Source: Streptomyces sp. NRRL B-1140 | GTDB lineage: Bacteria; Actinomycetota; Actinomycetes; Streptomycetales; Streptomycetaceae | Assembly: GCF_001280065.1 (NCBI RefSeq) | Contig: NZ_LGEA01000058.1 | Span: 1 to 64,000 of the forward strand | Direction of reading: 5' to 3' | Length of the DNA: 64,000 nucleotides | Shown here: piece after piece, positions 45,502 to 54,574 of the stretch | Layout of the letters: the number at the start of each line of letters is the position of its first letter | Position numbering within the stretch: the first letter of the stretch is position 1 | Program-made: the position numbers and the translations under genes | The notes under the pieces: generated by a model | Told to the model about the DNA's origin: nothing | Seen by the model: only the letters and a program-made list of their open reading frames with translations | The model's database searches: none

Positions 45502-46776
45502 GTGGAGGAATCGCGGGAGAACGGGGCGGGACTGTGCGGTGCTGGATCCGGACGGGCCACTGAGAGCGTCTACGACGGTATGGATCTGGAGAAGCATCCC
45601 CGCGAGGGTTTTGAGGCGCGGGTCGATCTGCACAAGCGGCCGGCCGGGCCGACCGTACGGCGCGAGCCGCAGCCGCCCGCCTCGCGCGAGCCGCAGGCCC
45701 CCGAGGGGTGCCTCGCCGTCGCCGTCCGGATCCCCGTACGGATCATCGTGCTCGTCCTGGTCGTCCCCGTGCGGATGCTGTGGGACGCGCTCGTCGTCAC
45801 CGGGCGGTTCCTGAACGACGCGCTGCTCCGGCCAATGGGGCGAGCGCTGTTGTGGCTCGGGCGTGCGGTGTTCGTCTGGCCGTTCGTCGGACTGTGGCGC
45901 TACGTCGTCGTCCCGGTGGGCCGGGCCCTCGGATGGCTCGGCAACGTCCTGGTCGTCGTGCCCCTGGTGTGGTTCCACCGCTCCGTGCTGACCCCGGTGG
46001 GGCACGCGATCGCCTGGCTCGCCCGGGGCGCGGGAGCCGCCCTCGGCTGGGTCTACTCGTACCTCCTCACGCCCGTCGGGCACGCGCTGTTGTGGGTTGT
46101 GAAGGGGGTCGGCGCCGTGCTCGCCGCGCTCGGTATCGGTGTCTGGACGGTCGTGTCCTGGCTCGTGAAGTACCTCGTCGTCATACCGGCCGTGTGGCTG
46201 TACACCTGGGTGCTCGCGCCCGTCGGCCGCGCGGTCGCCTGGTGCGGCAAGGGGCTGGTGTGGCTGGTGAGCACGGCCGTCACCGGCATCGGCACGGCCC
46301 TCTACTGGATCGCCCGCATCCTGCTCGTCCTGCCCGCGCTCGCCCTCTGGCGGTGGGTCCTCACGCCGGTCGGACGCGTCCTCGCCGTCATCGGTCGGGA
46401 GGTGTGGGACGCCCTCGGCCACGCCTGGCGCATCGCCGGGCACATCTCGCTCACCGTCGGCCGGTTCCTCGGCGGACTCTTCCGGTGGATCTTCGTCGAG
46501 CCGGTGCGGTGGGCGTACCGCAGGGTGCTCACGCCCGTCGGGCACGTCGTCCGGGACACCTTCCTGCGTCCCGCCGCCGAGGCCGCCCGCAGTGTGCGGC
46601 GGGCCACCCGGCAGGCAGTGGCCGCCGCCCGGGAATCCGTACGCCAGGCCCGCGCCGACTTCCGGCGGATGCTCCTCGGCGAGCCGCGCAGGCCGCAGCT
46701 CGCCGACCGCGGGGAACCATCGGGACGCGAGGCACGTACTCTTGGTAGCAGTACGACCGCTCTCACGAAGGACTGA
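45502..46776 (+). CDS. Multi-pass membrane protein with repeated PVG motif
   Basis: 424 residues from GTG 45502, which is only 11 nt behind a good -10 (TATGAT, 45485-45490); ATG 45580 is the alternative start. After a charged N-terminal ~70 residues, about residues 70-380 repeat a unit of roughly 25-50 residues: a Trp-rich hydrophobic helix followed by [LV]-x-P-[VM]-G-[HR]. Copies include RPMGRA, VPVGRA, TPVGHA (twice), APVGRA, TPVGRV and TPVGHV. The C-terminal ~60 residues are basic and helical (AARSVRRATRQAVAAARESVRQARADFRR). No enzyme motif. Unknown family to me; it may be a scaffold or envelope protein. Followed by the TIGR03936 gene in the same reading frame. Confidence 0.7.
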   Translation: MEESRENGAGLCGAGSGRATESVYDGMDLEKHPREGFEARVDLHKRPAGPTVRREPQPPASREPQAPEGCLAVAVRIPVRIIVLVLVVPVRMLWDALVVTGRFLNDALLRPMGRALLWLGRAVFVWPFVGLWRYVVVPVGRALGWLGNVLVVVPLVWFHRSVLTPVGHAIAWLARGAGAALGWVYSYLLTPVGHALLWVVKGVGAVLAALGIGVWTVVSWLVKYLVVIPAVWLYTWVLAPVGRAVAWCGKGLVWLVSTAVTGIGTALYWIARILLVLPALALWRWVLTPVGRVLAVIGREVWDALGHAWRIAGHISLTVGRFLGGLFRWIFVEPVRWAYRRVLTPVGHVVRDTFLRPAAEAARSVRRATRQAVAAARESVRQARADFRRMLLGEPRRPQLADRGEPSGREARTLGSSTTALTKD

Positions 46777-46824
46777 ACGACACTGGGCAAGCGACAGCCC
46801 GAAGGCCCGCCGCCCGCACCCGCG

Positions 46825-47607
46825 GTGCAGCGCATCCGACTGCGTTACACCAAGCGCGGCCGCCTCCGGTTCACCAGCCACCGTGACTTCCAGCGCGCCT
46901 TCGAGCGTGCGTTGCGCCGTGCCGAGGTGCCGATGGCCTACTCGGCGGGCTTCACACCGCACCCGAAGGTGTCGTACGCCAATGCCGCACCCACCGGCAC
47001 GGGCAGTGAGGCGGAGTACCTGGAGATCGCGCTCACCGCGCCCCGCGACCCGGAGCAGCTGCGGGCCCTTCTCGACGAGTCGCTGCCCACCGGGCTCGAC
47101 ATCACCGACGCGGTCGAGGCCCGCACCTCGGGACTCGCCGACCGGCTGACGGCTTCCGTGTGGGAGCTCCGGCTGGACGGGGTGCCGCCGGAGGAGGCCC
47201 GCCGGGCGGCGGACGCCTTTACCGCGGCCGAGACGGTCGAGGTCCAGCGCCTCGCCAAGAACGGCGTCCGCACGTTCGACGCCCGCGCCGCCGTGGCGAG
47301 CCTGGAGGTCCGCGACCTCACGGAAACACACAGTTCGCAGGCTGATAGGCCGACGGACCAGCCCTGTGCGATACTGCGGCTGGTTGTTCGGCACGTGACG
47401 CCTGCCGTACGACCCGACGACGTCCTGTCCGGTCTCCGCGCCGTGGCCGACCTGGCGCCGCCGGTCCCCGCAGCGGTGACCAGGCTGGCGCAGGGGCTGT
47501 TCGATGAAGAGACCGGCACGGTGACCGACCCGCTCGCGCCCGACCGCGAGGCAGTCGAGGCCCACCCAACGGCCGAACCGACTGCCACCGCGACGGCGCC
47601 GGCGTAA
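46825..47607 (+). CDS. Radical SAM-associated protein (TIGR03936/DUF2344 type)
   Basis: 260 residues from GTG 46825. The core RIRLRYTKRGRLRFTSHRDFQRAFERALRRAEVPMAYSAGFTPHPK is the family signature. The same frame is open upstream to the stop at 46774, with no ATG/GTG/TTG, and codons from CTG 46783 (LGKRQPEGPPPAPAV) look coding, so a CTG start is possible. It is the partner of the TIGR03960 radical SAM protein (40832-42796); elsewhere the two are adjacent or fused, here four kilobases and several genes intervene. Downstream lies the giant RNase E/G gene, with which this family is often linked. Confidence 0.87.
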   Translation: MQRIRLRYTKRGRLRFTSHRDFQRAFERALRRAEVPMAYSAGFTPHPKVSYANAAPTGTGSEAEYLEIALTAPRDPEQLRALLDESLPTGLDITDAVEARTSGLADRLTASVWELRLDGVPPEEARRAADAFTAAETVEVQRLAKNGVRTFDARAAVASLEVRDLTETHSSQADRPTDQPCAILRLVVRHVTPAVRPDDVLSGLRAVADLAPPVPAAVTRLAQGLFDEETGTVTDPLAPDREAVEAHPTAEPTATATAPA

Positions 47608-47703
47608 GGAAGGTCCCGCGTAGGGACGGACGTCGTAGCGCCGCCCTCGGACTCGGGAGCCACCTGGGTCGGGCAGCGCACCGACCAGAAGACTTTCGCC
47701 AGG

Positions 47704-47724
47704 CCGTACGCATTCGGCGTACGG
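47704..47724 (+). promoter_or_regulatory. Hairpin in the rne 5' region
   Basis: CCGTACGC (47704-47711) pairs with GCGTACGG (47717-47724), loop ATTCG. It is in the 260-bp spacer before rne, where autoregulatory leader structures of RNase E genes are known in other bacteria. Confidence 0.45.
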
Positions 47725-47867
47725 AACCGGCGAGACAGGACACAGAGAGCTCCCGTGCGGCGCCCGCGCCCCGGACGGCGGCGAACGCGCACAGCGCGCG
47801 CCGCGGACGTCACCGGCATCGCCGGACCAGGCGCGGCGCCCGGGAGCCTGACGGGAGACAAGCCCGC

Positions 47868-50800
47868 ATGCTCGAACCGACCGAACCCGCAGAGTCCTCC
47901 ACGGGCTCCGAACAGAACACCCCCAGCGACACTCTGCCGCCCCGTCGGCGGCGCCGTGCCGCGTCCCGCCCGGCGGGCCCGCCCACGGGTGCCTCCTCGG
48001 ACGCGCCGGTGGAGACCGTCGCTCCGGCCATACCGGCCGCCGAGGCCGAGGACCTCGCCGCTGAGGCCGTAGGGACCGACGAGGCCGAAGAGGCCGTTGC
48101 CGAGGCGGCCCAGGCCCCCGAGGCCGTCGAGAGTGACGAGGCTGCCGCGCCCGCCCCGCCCAGGCGGCGGCGCGCCGTGCGCCGTGCCTCGGCGCCTGCC
48201 GGCGCTCCGGAAGCCGCGGAGGCCGCCGAGACCGTGGTCCCGGTGACCGCCGCCCCCACCGCCGAGCCGGCCGAGGCCGCCACCCCGGTCGCGCCCGCCG
48301 AGGCGTCCGAGGACGCCGCCCCCAAGCGCACCCGGCGCCGCGCCACCCGCACCGTGACCTCGCCCGCTGCCGCTTCCGCCGAAACGGCCGAGAGCGCCGA
48401 GACGGCAGAGACCACAGCGGCGACCGCGGCACCGGCCGCGGCCCCGCAGCCGGCCGTCGTGACCGACGACGTCGACGAAGGTGCCGAGACCACTGAAGAG
48501 GCTGCTCCGCGTCGGACACGCCGGCGTGCCTCGCGGCGGGCGTCCGCGCCCGCCGGGGCGCCTTCGGCCGCGGACGCGGCGAAGGGGAGCGCCGAGGAGG
48601 CGAAGCCGTCCGTGACCGAGAGCCCCGCCACCGAGCCTGCCCGGGCGTCCGAGGCCGCCGCAGCCGAAACCGCTGCCGCCGAGCCCGCCCGCGCTGCCGA
48701 GGTCTCCGCCGAGGCCCCTGCCGAAACGGCCGCCGAGCCGGCCGAGCCGGCCGAGGAGACCGGTCCGCGTCGCCGCCGCCGGGTCGTGCGCCGGGCCGCC
48801 GGCGGTTTCGCCGAGCCCGCCCAGCCCGCCCGGGGCGGGAGGGCCTCGAAGGCCGCCGCTCGGGTGTCCGCGGATGCGGCCGACGGCGAGAGCGAGTCGT
48901 CCTCGCGTCCGAAGCGGCCCGCCGTCGCGCTGTTCCAGGCACCCGTCTTCACCGAGCCCCAGTTCCAGACGCCGGAGCGGGCCGCTGCCGCTGCCGCCGC
49001 CGAGGCGGCCGCGGAAGAGCCCCAGGAGGCCGAGGAGTCCGCCCCGGCCGAGGCCCAGCGCGAGGAGCAGAGCGGCGGCTCGCGTCGCCGCCGCCGTCGC
49101 CGCGGTGCCGCCGACGAGCCCGAGGCCCCGGCCCCGGAGACCGCCGCCGACACCACCGCCGAGGAGGCGGAGGAGACCGACGACGCCGAGGACCAGGCCG
49201 ACGGCGACGAGCAGGACGAGTCCGAGGGCACCGGCTCGCGCCGCCGCCGTCGCCGGGGCGGTCGCCGCCGCCGGCGCGGTGAGTCCGCCGACGCCGACGG
49301 TGAGGGCGGCGAGGGCCCGGACGCCGAGTCCGAGCCGGCCGCCGCGCAGGACGCCGAGGACGGCGCCGAGGAGGACGACGAGGACTCCGACGACGCCACC
49401 GACCGCGACGAGTCCGGCGGGGGCGGCTCCAGCAGCAGCCGACGGCGCCGTCGTCGCCGTCGCCGTGCCGGTGACTCCGGCACCGACTCCGAGCCCTCCG
49501 ACGACGACCCGGAGCGCACGGTCGTCAAGGTCCGCGAGCCCCGCCCCAAGGCGGAGCCGTCCGACGAGGTGCAGTCCATCAAGGGCTCGACCCGTCTGGA
49601 GGCCAAGAAGCAGCGCCGCCGCGAAGGCCGCGAGCAGGGCCGTCGGCGCGTCCCGATCATCACCGAGGCCGAGTTCCTGGCCCGCCGTGAGGCCGTCGAG
49701 CGCGTGATGGTCGTCCGCCAGCACGGCGACCGCACGCAGATCGGCGTCCTCGAGGACAACGTGCTCGTCGAGCACTACGTCAACAAGGAGCAGTCGACCT
49801 CGTACGTCGGCAACGTCTACCTCGGCAAGGTGCAGAACGTGCTGCCGTCGATGGAGGCCGCCTTCATCGACATCGGCAAGGGCCGCAACGCCGTCCTGTA
49901 CGCCGGTGAGGTCAACTTCGAGGCGCTCGGCATGGCCAACGGGCCGCGGCGCATCGAGTCCGCCCTGAAGTCCGGCCAGTCCGTGCTCGTCCAGGTGACG
50001 AAGGACCCGATCGGCCACAAGGGCGCCCGCCTCACCAGCCAGGTCTCCCTCCCCGGCCGTTACCTCGTGTACGTGCCCGAGGGCTCCATGACCGGCATCA
50101 GCCGCAAGCTGCCCGACACCGAGCGGTCCCGGCTGAAGACCATCCTCAAGAAGATCGTCCCCGAGGACGCGGGCGTCATCGTGCGCACCGCCGCCGAGGG
50201 CGCCAGCGAGGACGAGCTGCGCCGGGACGTCGAGCGGCTGCAGCAGCAGTGGGAGGACATCCAGAAGAAGGCCAAGAACGGCAACGCGCCGACGCTGCTG
50301 TACGGCGAGCCGGACATGACCGTCCGGGTCGTGCGCGACATCTTCAACGAGGACTTCTCCAAGGTCGTCGTCAGCGGAGACGAGGCGTGGTCGACCATCC
50401 ACGGCTACGTCTCGCACGTCGCGCCGGACCTCGCCGAGCGGCTGTCGAAGTGGACCTCCGAGGTCGACGTCTTCGCCACCTACCGGATCGACGAGCAGCT
50501 CGCCAAGGCCCTGGACCGCAAGGTCTGGCTGCCCAGCGGCGGTTCGCTGGTCATCGACCGGACCGAGGCGATGGTCGTCGTCGACGTCAACACCGGCAAG
50601 TTCACCGGCCAGGGCGGCAACCTCGAGGAGACTGTCACCAGGAACAACCTGGAGGCGGCCGAGGAGATCGTGCGCCAGCTGCGGCTGCGCGACCTCGGCG
50701 GCATCATCGTCATCGACTTCATCGACATGGTGCTGGAGTCCAACCGGGACCTGGTGCTGCGGCGCCTGCTGGAGTGCCTGGGCCGGGACCGTACGAAGCA

Positions 50801-52061
50801 CCAGGTCGCCGAGGTGACCTCGCTGGGGCTCGTGCAGATGACCCGCAAGCGGGTCGGGCAGGGGCTGCTGGAGTCCTTCTCCGAGACCTGCGTCCACTGC
50901 AACGGCCGCGGTGTCATCGTCCACATGGAGCAGCCGACGGCCCCCGGGGGCGGCGGCAAGCGCAAGAAGCGCGCCCGTGCCGGTGCCGCCGAGCAGCCGC
51001 ACGTGCACGAGGCGGCCGTCGACACCGCCGAGACCGCCGAGCAGGAGGCGGAGACCGAGGCGGAGGTCGTCGCCGAGGCCGCCGAGCCGATCGCACTGCC
51101 CGAGCCGGCCTTCGAGCCGGACGAGGAGCTGTACAGCAGCGCCGCCGAGGCGGAGGCCGCGGCCGGCCGTGGGCGGTCGCGTCGCCGGGCGAGCCGGCGG
51201 GCGTCGGCTCCGGCGGGCTCCCCGCGCGGTGAAGCCGCCGAGCCGAAGGCCGAGCAGGGCAGGGAGAAGACCCGGCGGGGCCGGGGCAGGGCCGAGCAGG
51301 CCGAGGCCGAGGTGCCGACGGCGCAGGACGTGACCGCCGAGCAGGAGGTCGCCCGTCCGGTGCAGCCGGAGCCGGCCGCCGAGGCGCAGGCCGAGCCGAT
51401 GGCCGTGGAGGACCCGGTGGTCGAGGCCGCGCAGGCCCCGTCGGCAGCTCAGGCTGCCGAGGCCGCACCGGTCGAGGAGGCCGCGCCCAAGGGCCGTACC
51501 CGGCGGCGGGCCACCCGCAAGGTGTCCGCTCCGGCCGGTTCCCCGGCGGGGGCCGAGGCGACGGTGGTGACGGTCGCCGAGACCGCCCCGCTGGCCGAGG
51601 CCGCCGAGGCACCCGGGCAGGACGCGCAGCCCGAGGCCGCCGAGGCGCCCGCCCAGAGCGCCGCCCCGGCCCGTCCGCGGCGTCGCGCCGTGCGCAAGCC
51701 CACGGCGTCCACCGCGTCCGAGGAGACGGCCGTCGTGGTCGTCCCGTCGGCCGCGTCGGAGGAGGCTCCGGAGGCGTCCGTGCCCGAGGCCGCCGAGGCG
51801 CCCGCGTCCGAGGGCGCCGCCGAGGAGTCGGCGCCGGCCAAGAAGACGGCCCGCAAGACGGCGAAGAAGGCCACGGCGAAGAAGGCCGCCACCACCAAGA
51901 AGACGGCGGCGAAGAAGACCGCCGCCAAGAAGACGACGGCCAAGAAGGCGGCGAAGACCACCAAGACGGCCGCCAAGAAGACCGCGTCGAAGAAGACCGT
52001 GGCGGCGGAGCAGTCGGCCTCGTCCGCGCCCACCGTCACGGCCTCCACCGACGAGGGCTGA
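47868..52061 (+). CDS. rne: Ribonuclease E/G with very long N- and C-terminal disordered regions
   Basis: 1397 residues from ATG 47868. Residues 1-~600 are Ala/Glu/Pro-rich with Arg clusters (RRRRR) and many short repeats. The catalytic core (about 605-1020) has the S1-like RNA-binding part (GVLEDNVLVEHYVNKE...YLGKVQNVLPSMEAAFIDIG), the metal-binding D906 (VVVDVNTGKFTG) and D950 (IIVIDFIDM), and the Zn-link C1008-x2-C1011 (CVHCNGRG). The C-terminal ~380 residues are again acidic, ending in a Lys/Ala/Thr histone-H1-like tail with AAKKT repeats. It cleaves AU-rich single-stranded RNA, matures rRNA and organises a degradosome. Next gene is rplU, the usual actinobacterial order. Confidence 0.96.
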   Translation: MLEPTEPAESSTGSEQNTPSDTLPPRRRRRAASRPAGPPTGASSDAPVETVAPAIPAAEAEDLAAEAVGTDEAEEAVAEAAQAPEAVESDEAAAPAPPRRRRAVRRASAPAGAPEAAEAAETVVPVTAAPTAEPAEAATPVAPAEASEDAAPKRTRRRATRTVTSPAAASAETAESAETAETTAATAAPAAAPQPAVVTDDVDEGAETTEEAAPRRTRRRASRRASAPAGAPSAADAAKGSAEEAKPSVTESPATEPARASEAAAAETAAAEPARAAEVSAEAPAETAAEPAEPAEETGPRRRRRVVRRAAGGFAEPAQPARGGRASKAAARVSADAADGESESSSRPKRPAVALFQAPVFTEPQFQTPERAAAAAAAEAAAEEPQEAEESAPAEAQREEQSGGSRRRRRRRGAADEPEAPAPETAADTTAEEAEETDDAEDQADGDEQDESEGTGSRRRRRRGGRRRRRGESADADGEGGEGPDAESEPAAAQDAEDGAEEDDEDSDDATDRDESGGGGSSSSRRRRRRRRRAGDSGTDSEPSDDDPERTVVKVREPRPKAEPSDEVQSIKGSTRLEAKKQRRREGREQGRRRVPIITEAEFLARREAVERVMVVRQHGDRTQIGVLEDNVLVEHYVNKEQSTSYVGNVYLGKVQNVLPSMEAAFIDIGKGRNAVLYAGEVNFEALGMANGPRRIESALKSGQSVLVQVTKDPIGHKGARLTSQVSLPGRYLVYVPEGSMTGISRKLPDTERSRLKTILKKIVPEDAGVIVRTAAEGASEDELRRDVERLQQQWEDIQKKAKNGNAPTLLYGEPDMTVRVVRDIFNEDFSKVVVSGDEAWSTIHGYVSHVAPDLAERLSKWTSEVDVFATYRIDEQLAKALDRKVWLPSGGSLVIDRTEAMVVVDVNTGKFTGQGGNLEETVTRNNLEAAEEIVRQLRLRDLGGIIVIDFIDMVLESNRDLVLRRLLECLGRDRTKHQVAEVTSLGLVQMTRKRVGQGLLESFSETCVHCNGRGVIVHMEQPTAPGGGGKRKKRARAGAAEQPHVHEAAVDTAETAEQEAETEAEVVAEAAEPIALPEPAFEPDEELYSSAAEAEAAAGRGRSRRRASRRASAPAGSPRGEAAEPKAEQGREKTRRGRGRAEQAEAEVPTAQDVTAEQEVARPVQPEPAAEAQAEPMAVEDPVVEAAQAPSAAQAAEAAPVEEAAPKGRTRRRATRKVSAPAGSPAGAEATVVTVAETAPLAEAAEAPGQDAQPEAAEAPAQSAAPARPRRRAVRKPTASTASEETAVVVVPSAASEEAPEASVPEAAEAPASEGAAEESAPAKKTARKTAKKATAKKAATTKKTAAKKTAAKKTTAKKAAKTTKTAAKKTASKKTVAAEQSASSAPTVTASTDEG

Positions 52062-52070
52062 GATCCACTG

Positions 52071-52105
52071 CACCTGTGCGACCGGCGTGACCGGTCGCAC
52101 AGGTG
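52071..52105 (+). terminator. rne terminator
   Basis: A 15-bp perfect stem (52071-52085 with 52091-52105), loop CGTGA, 9 nt after the rne stop. Confidence 0.85.
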
Positions 52106-52121
52106 GCGGGTCCGGCTCGGT

Positions 52122-52151
52122 TTGACCCCTTCGGCCACGGCCCCGTAACCT
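52122..52151 (+). promoter_or_regulatory. Predicted rplU-rpmA promoter
   Basis: TTGACC (52122-52127), an 18-bp spacer and TAACCT (52146-52151) match a vegetative promoter. The leader is about 135 nt, long enough for ribosomal-protein feedback structures, though I see none clearly. Confidence 0.75.
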
Positions 52152-52292
52152 TGACCGTCGGCGTGTCGACTGACGCGCCACATCCCCGTAAACCTTCATC
52201 CTCCGGGCGCCGGGCGCCAGGAGAGGCTGCTCGCTGAGCCGGGCGGCTGGCCTGCGGGGGTGCCGTTTCCCGAGCGAGAGAGTGAGTTCCGC

Positions 52293-52613
52293 GTGTACGC
52301 CATCGTGCGCAGCGGTGGTCGCCAGCACAAGGTTGCTGTCGGCGACATCGTTGAGGTTGACAAGATTTCCACTGCCAAGGTTGGCGACTCGGTCGAGCTC
52401 TCGACCCTGCTCGTTGTCGACGGCGACGCCGTGACCAGCGACCCGTGGGTGCTGGCCGGCATCAAGGTCCAGGCCGAGGTCGTGGACCACCACAAGGGCC
52501 AGAAGATCGACATTCTGCGCTACAAGAACAAGACCGGTTACCGCCGTCGCCAGGGCCACCGCCAGCAGTACACGGCGATCAAGGTCACTGAGATCCCCAC
52601 GGCTGCGAAGTAA
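52293..52613 (+). CDS. rplU: 50S ribosomal protein L21
   Basis: 106 residues from GTG 52293. [25 protein letters not shown] and the basic [15 protein letters not shown] end are standard L21 sequence, at the normal length. It binds 23S rRNA near L20. Co-transcribed with rpmA (14 nt apart). Confidence 0.98.
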   Translation: MYAIVRSGGRQHKVAVGDIVEVDKISTAKVGDSVELSTLLVVDGDAVTSDPWVLAGIKVQAEVVDHHKGQKIDILRYKNKTGYRRRQGHRQQYTAIKVTEIPTAAK

Positions 52614-52627
52614 GGGACTGAGGAGAA

Positions 52628-52882
52628 ATGGCACACAAGAAGGGCGCATCGTCCACCCGGAACGGTCGCGACTCCAATGCCCAGCGGCTCGGCGTGAAGC
52701 GCTTCGGCGGTCAGGTCGTCAACGCGGGTGAGATCCTGGTCCGCCAGCGTGGCACCCACTTCCACCCGGGTTCCGGCGTGGGCCGTGGCGGCGACGACAC
52801 GCTGTTCGCCCTCGAGGCCGGTTCGGTGCAGTTCGGCACCCACCGTGGCCGCAAGGTCGTGAACATCGTTCCGGTCGCCTGA
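52628..52882 (+). CDS. rpmA: 50S ribosomal protein L27
   Basis: 84 residues from ATG 52628, behind [37 protein letters not shown] is the L27 signature, starting directly with AHKKG, so no N-terminal extension needs cleavage as it does in Firmicutes. Its N-terminus reaches the peptidyl-transferase centre. A hairpin separates it from obg. Confidence 0.98.
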   Translation: MAHKKGASSTRNGRDSNAQRLGVKRFGGQVVNAGEILVRQRGTHFHPGSGVGRGGDDTLFALEAGSVQFGTHRGRKVVNIVPVA

Positions 52883-52897
52883 TCGGACACTTTCGCG

Positions 52898-52936
52898 AGG
52901 CGGACCTCACTTCCCTCACGGGAAGCGGGTCCGCCT
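52898..52936 (+). terminator. Hairpin between rpmA and obg
   Basis: Two-part stem: AGGCGGACC (52898-52906) with GGTCCGCCT (52928-52936), and inside it CTTCCC (52910-52915) with GGGAAG (52920-52925). It is followed by TTCGCG. It begins 16 nt after the rpmA stop and probably reduces read-through into obg. Confidence 0.75.
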
Positions 52937-53006
52937 TTCGCGTGTTACGCAGAGAACAACCCCGTAGAACCCCGTACACATACGTACGCACCTGGAGGCA
53001 CACACC

Positions 53007-54443
53007 ATGACCACCTTCGTGGACCGCGTCGAGCTGCACGTCGCCGCGGGTAGCGGAGGCCACGGCTGTGCCTCCGTCCACCGTGAGAAGTTCAAGCCGC
53101 TGGGCGGGCCGGACGGCGGCAACGGCGGGCGCGGCGGGGACGTGATCCTCACCGTCGACCAGTCGATCACGACGCTGCTCGACTACCACCACTCCCCGCA
53201 CCGCAAGGCCACCAACGGCAAGCCCGGCGAGGGCGGCAACCGCTTCGGCAAGGACGGCCAGGACCTGGTCCTGCCGGTGCCGGACGGCACGGTGGTGCTG
53301 GACAAGGCGGGCAACGTCCTCGCCGACCTGGTCGGGCACGGCACGTCGTTCGTCGCCGCGCAGGGCGGCCGGGGCGGACTCGGCAACGCGGCGCTCGCCT
53401 CCGCCCGGCGCAAGGCGCCCGGGTTCGCGCTGCTCGGCGAGCCGGGGGACCTGCGGGACGTCGTCCTGGAGCTGAAGACCGTCGCCGACGTGGCCCTGGT
53501 CGGGTACCCGAGCGCCGGCAAGTCGTCGCTGATCTCGGTGCTGAGCGCCGCCAAGCCGAAGATCGCCGACTACCCCTTCACCACCCTCGTGCCCAACCTC
53601 GGTGTCGTCACGGCCGGTTCGACGGTCTACACGATCGCCGACGTGCCCGGGCTGATCCCCGGCGCCAGCCAGGGCAAGGGCCTGGGCCTGGAGTTCCTGC
53701 GGCACGTGGAGCGGTGCAGTGTGCTCGTGCACGTGCTGGACACCGCGACACTGGAGTCCGAGCGCGACCCCGTCTCCGACCTCGACGTCATCGAGGAGGA
53801 GCTGCGGCAGTACGGCGGGCTGGACAAGCGGCCGCGGATCGTCGTCCTGAACAAGATCGACGTACCGGACGGCAAGGACTTGGCCGAGATGGTGCGGCCC
53901 GACCTGGAGGCGCGCGGCTACCGCGTGTTCGAGGTGTCGGCCGTGGCGCACATGGGCCTGAAGGAGCTGTCCTACGCGCTCGCGGAGCTCGTGGCGAAGT
54001 CCCGGGCGGCGAAGCCGAAGGAAGAGGCCACCCGGATCGTGATCCGGCCCAAGGCCGTGGACGACACCGGCTTCAGCGTGACGCGCGAGGCCGACGGCCT
54101 GTTCCGGGTGCGCGGCGAGAAGCCCGAACGCTGGGTGCGCCAGACCGACTTCAACAACGACGAGGCCGTGGGATACCTCGCGGACCGGCTCAACCGGCTC
54201 GGTGTCGAGCAGGAGCTGGTGAAGGCGGGTGCCCGGGGCGGTGACGGCGTCGCCATCGGCCCCGAGGACAACGCGGTCGTCTTCGACTGGGAGCCGTCCA
54301 TGACGGCCGGTGCCGAGATGCTCGGCCGGCGCGGTGAGGACCACCGCTTCGAGGGCGAGCGGCCTGCCGCGCAGCGCCGCAAGGACCGGCAGGCCGAGCG
54401 GGACGAGGCGCAGCAGGAGTTCGACGACTTCGAGCCGTTCTGA
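53007..54443 (+). CDS. obg: GTPase Obg
   Basis: 478 residues from ATG 53007, with TGGAGG upstream. Order: Gly-rich Obg fold (about 1-160; [32 protein letters not shown]), GTPase domain (166-~330; GYPSAGKS 166-173, [14 protein letters not shown] switch II, NKID), then a C-terminal OCT domain (about 345-430) and an acidic tail. In Streptomyces Obg couples ribosome assembly and GTP levels to the onset of sporulation. Gene order rplU-rpmA-obg is the conserved one. Confidence 0.97.
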   Translation: MTTFVDRVELHVAAGSGGHGCASVHREKFKPLGGPDGGNGGRGGDVILTVDQSITTLLDYHHSPHRKATNGKPGEGGNRFGKDGQDLVLPVPDGTVVLDKAGNVLADLVGHGTSFVAAQGGRGGLGNAALASARRKAPGFALLGEPGDLRDVVLELKTVADVALVGYPSAGKSSLISVLSAAKPKIADYPFTTLVPNLGVVTAGSTVYTIADVPGLIPGASQGKGLGLEFLRHVERCSVLVHVLDTATLESERDPVSDLDVIEEELRQYGGLDKRPRIVVLNKIDVPDGKDLAEMVRPDLEARGYRVFEVSAVAHMGLKELSYALAELVAKSRAAKPKEEATRIVIRPKAVDDTGFSVTREADGLFRVRGEKPERWVRQTDFNNDEAVGYLADRLNRLGVEQELVKAGARGGDGVAIGPEDNAVVFDWEPSMTAGAEMLGRRGEDHRFEGERPAAQRRKDRQAERDEAQQEFDDFEPF

Positions 54444-54513
54444 GCTGACAAAAAGCAAATTCGCAACGGACTTGGGTGCAACCAAGGCGTTCTCCGGTGA
54501 GTCGTACAGGGCA

Positions 54514-54545
54514 GTGCGGGTGAGGATCTTGTTCCTCACCCGCAC
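54514..54545 (+). terminator. 13-bp stem hairpin between obg and the FG-GAP gene
   Basis: GTGCGGGTGAGGA (54514-54526) pairs perfectly with TCCTCACCCGCAC (54533-54545), loop TCTTGT. It is 70 nt after the obg stop but only 29 nt before the next start, so it may be the obg terminator or a structure in the next leader. Confidence 0.65.
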
Positions 54546-54574
54546 CCAACTGCCAGCGGAGCAACGGAGTTGAC

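Noticed and set aside
46938..52649. 1903-codon minus-strand frame opposite rne, rplU and rpmA
   Set aside because: It lies exactly opposite certain genes, is dominated by Leu/Gly/Arg runs and has no recognisable domain.
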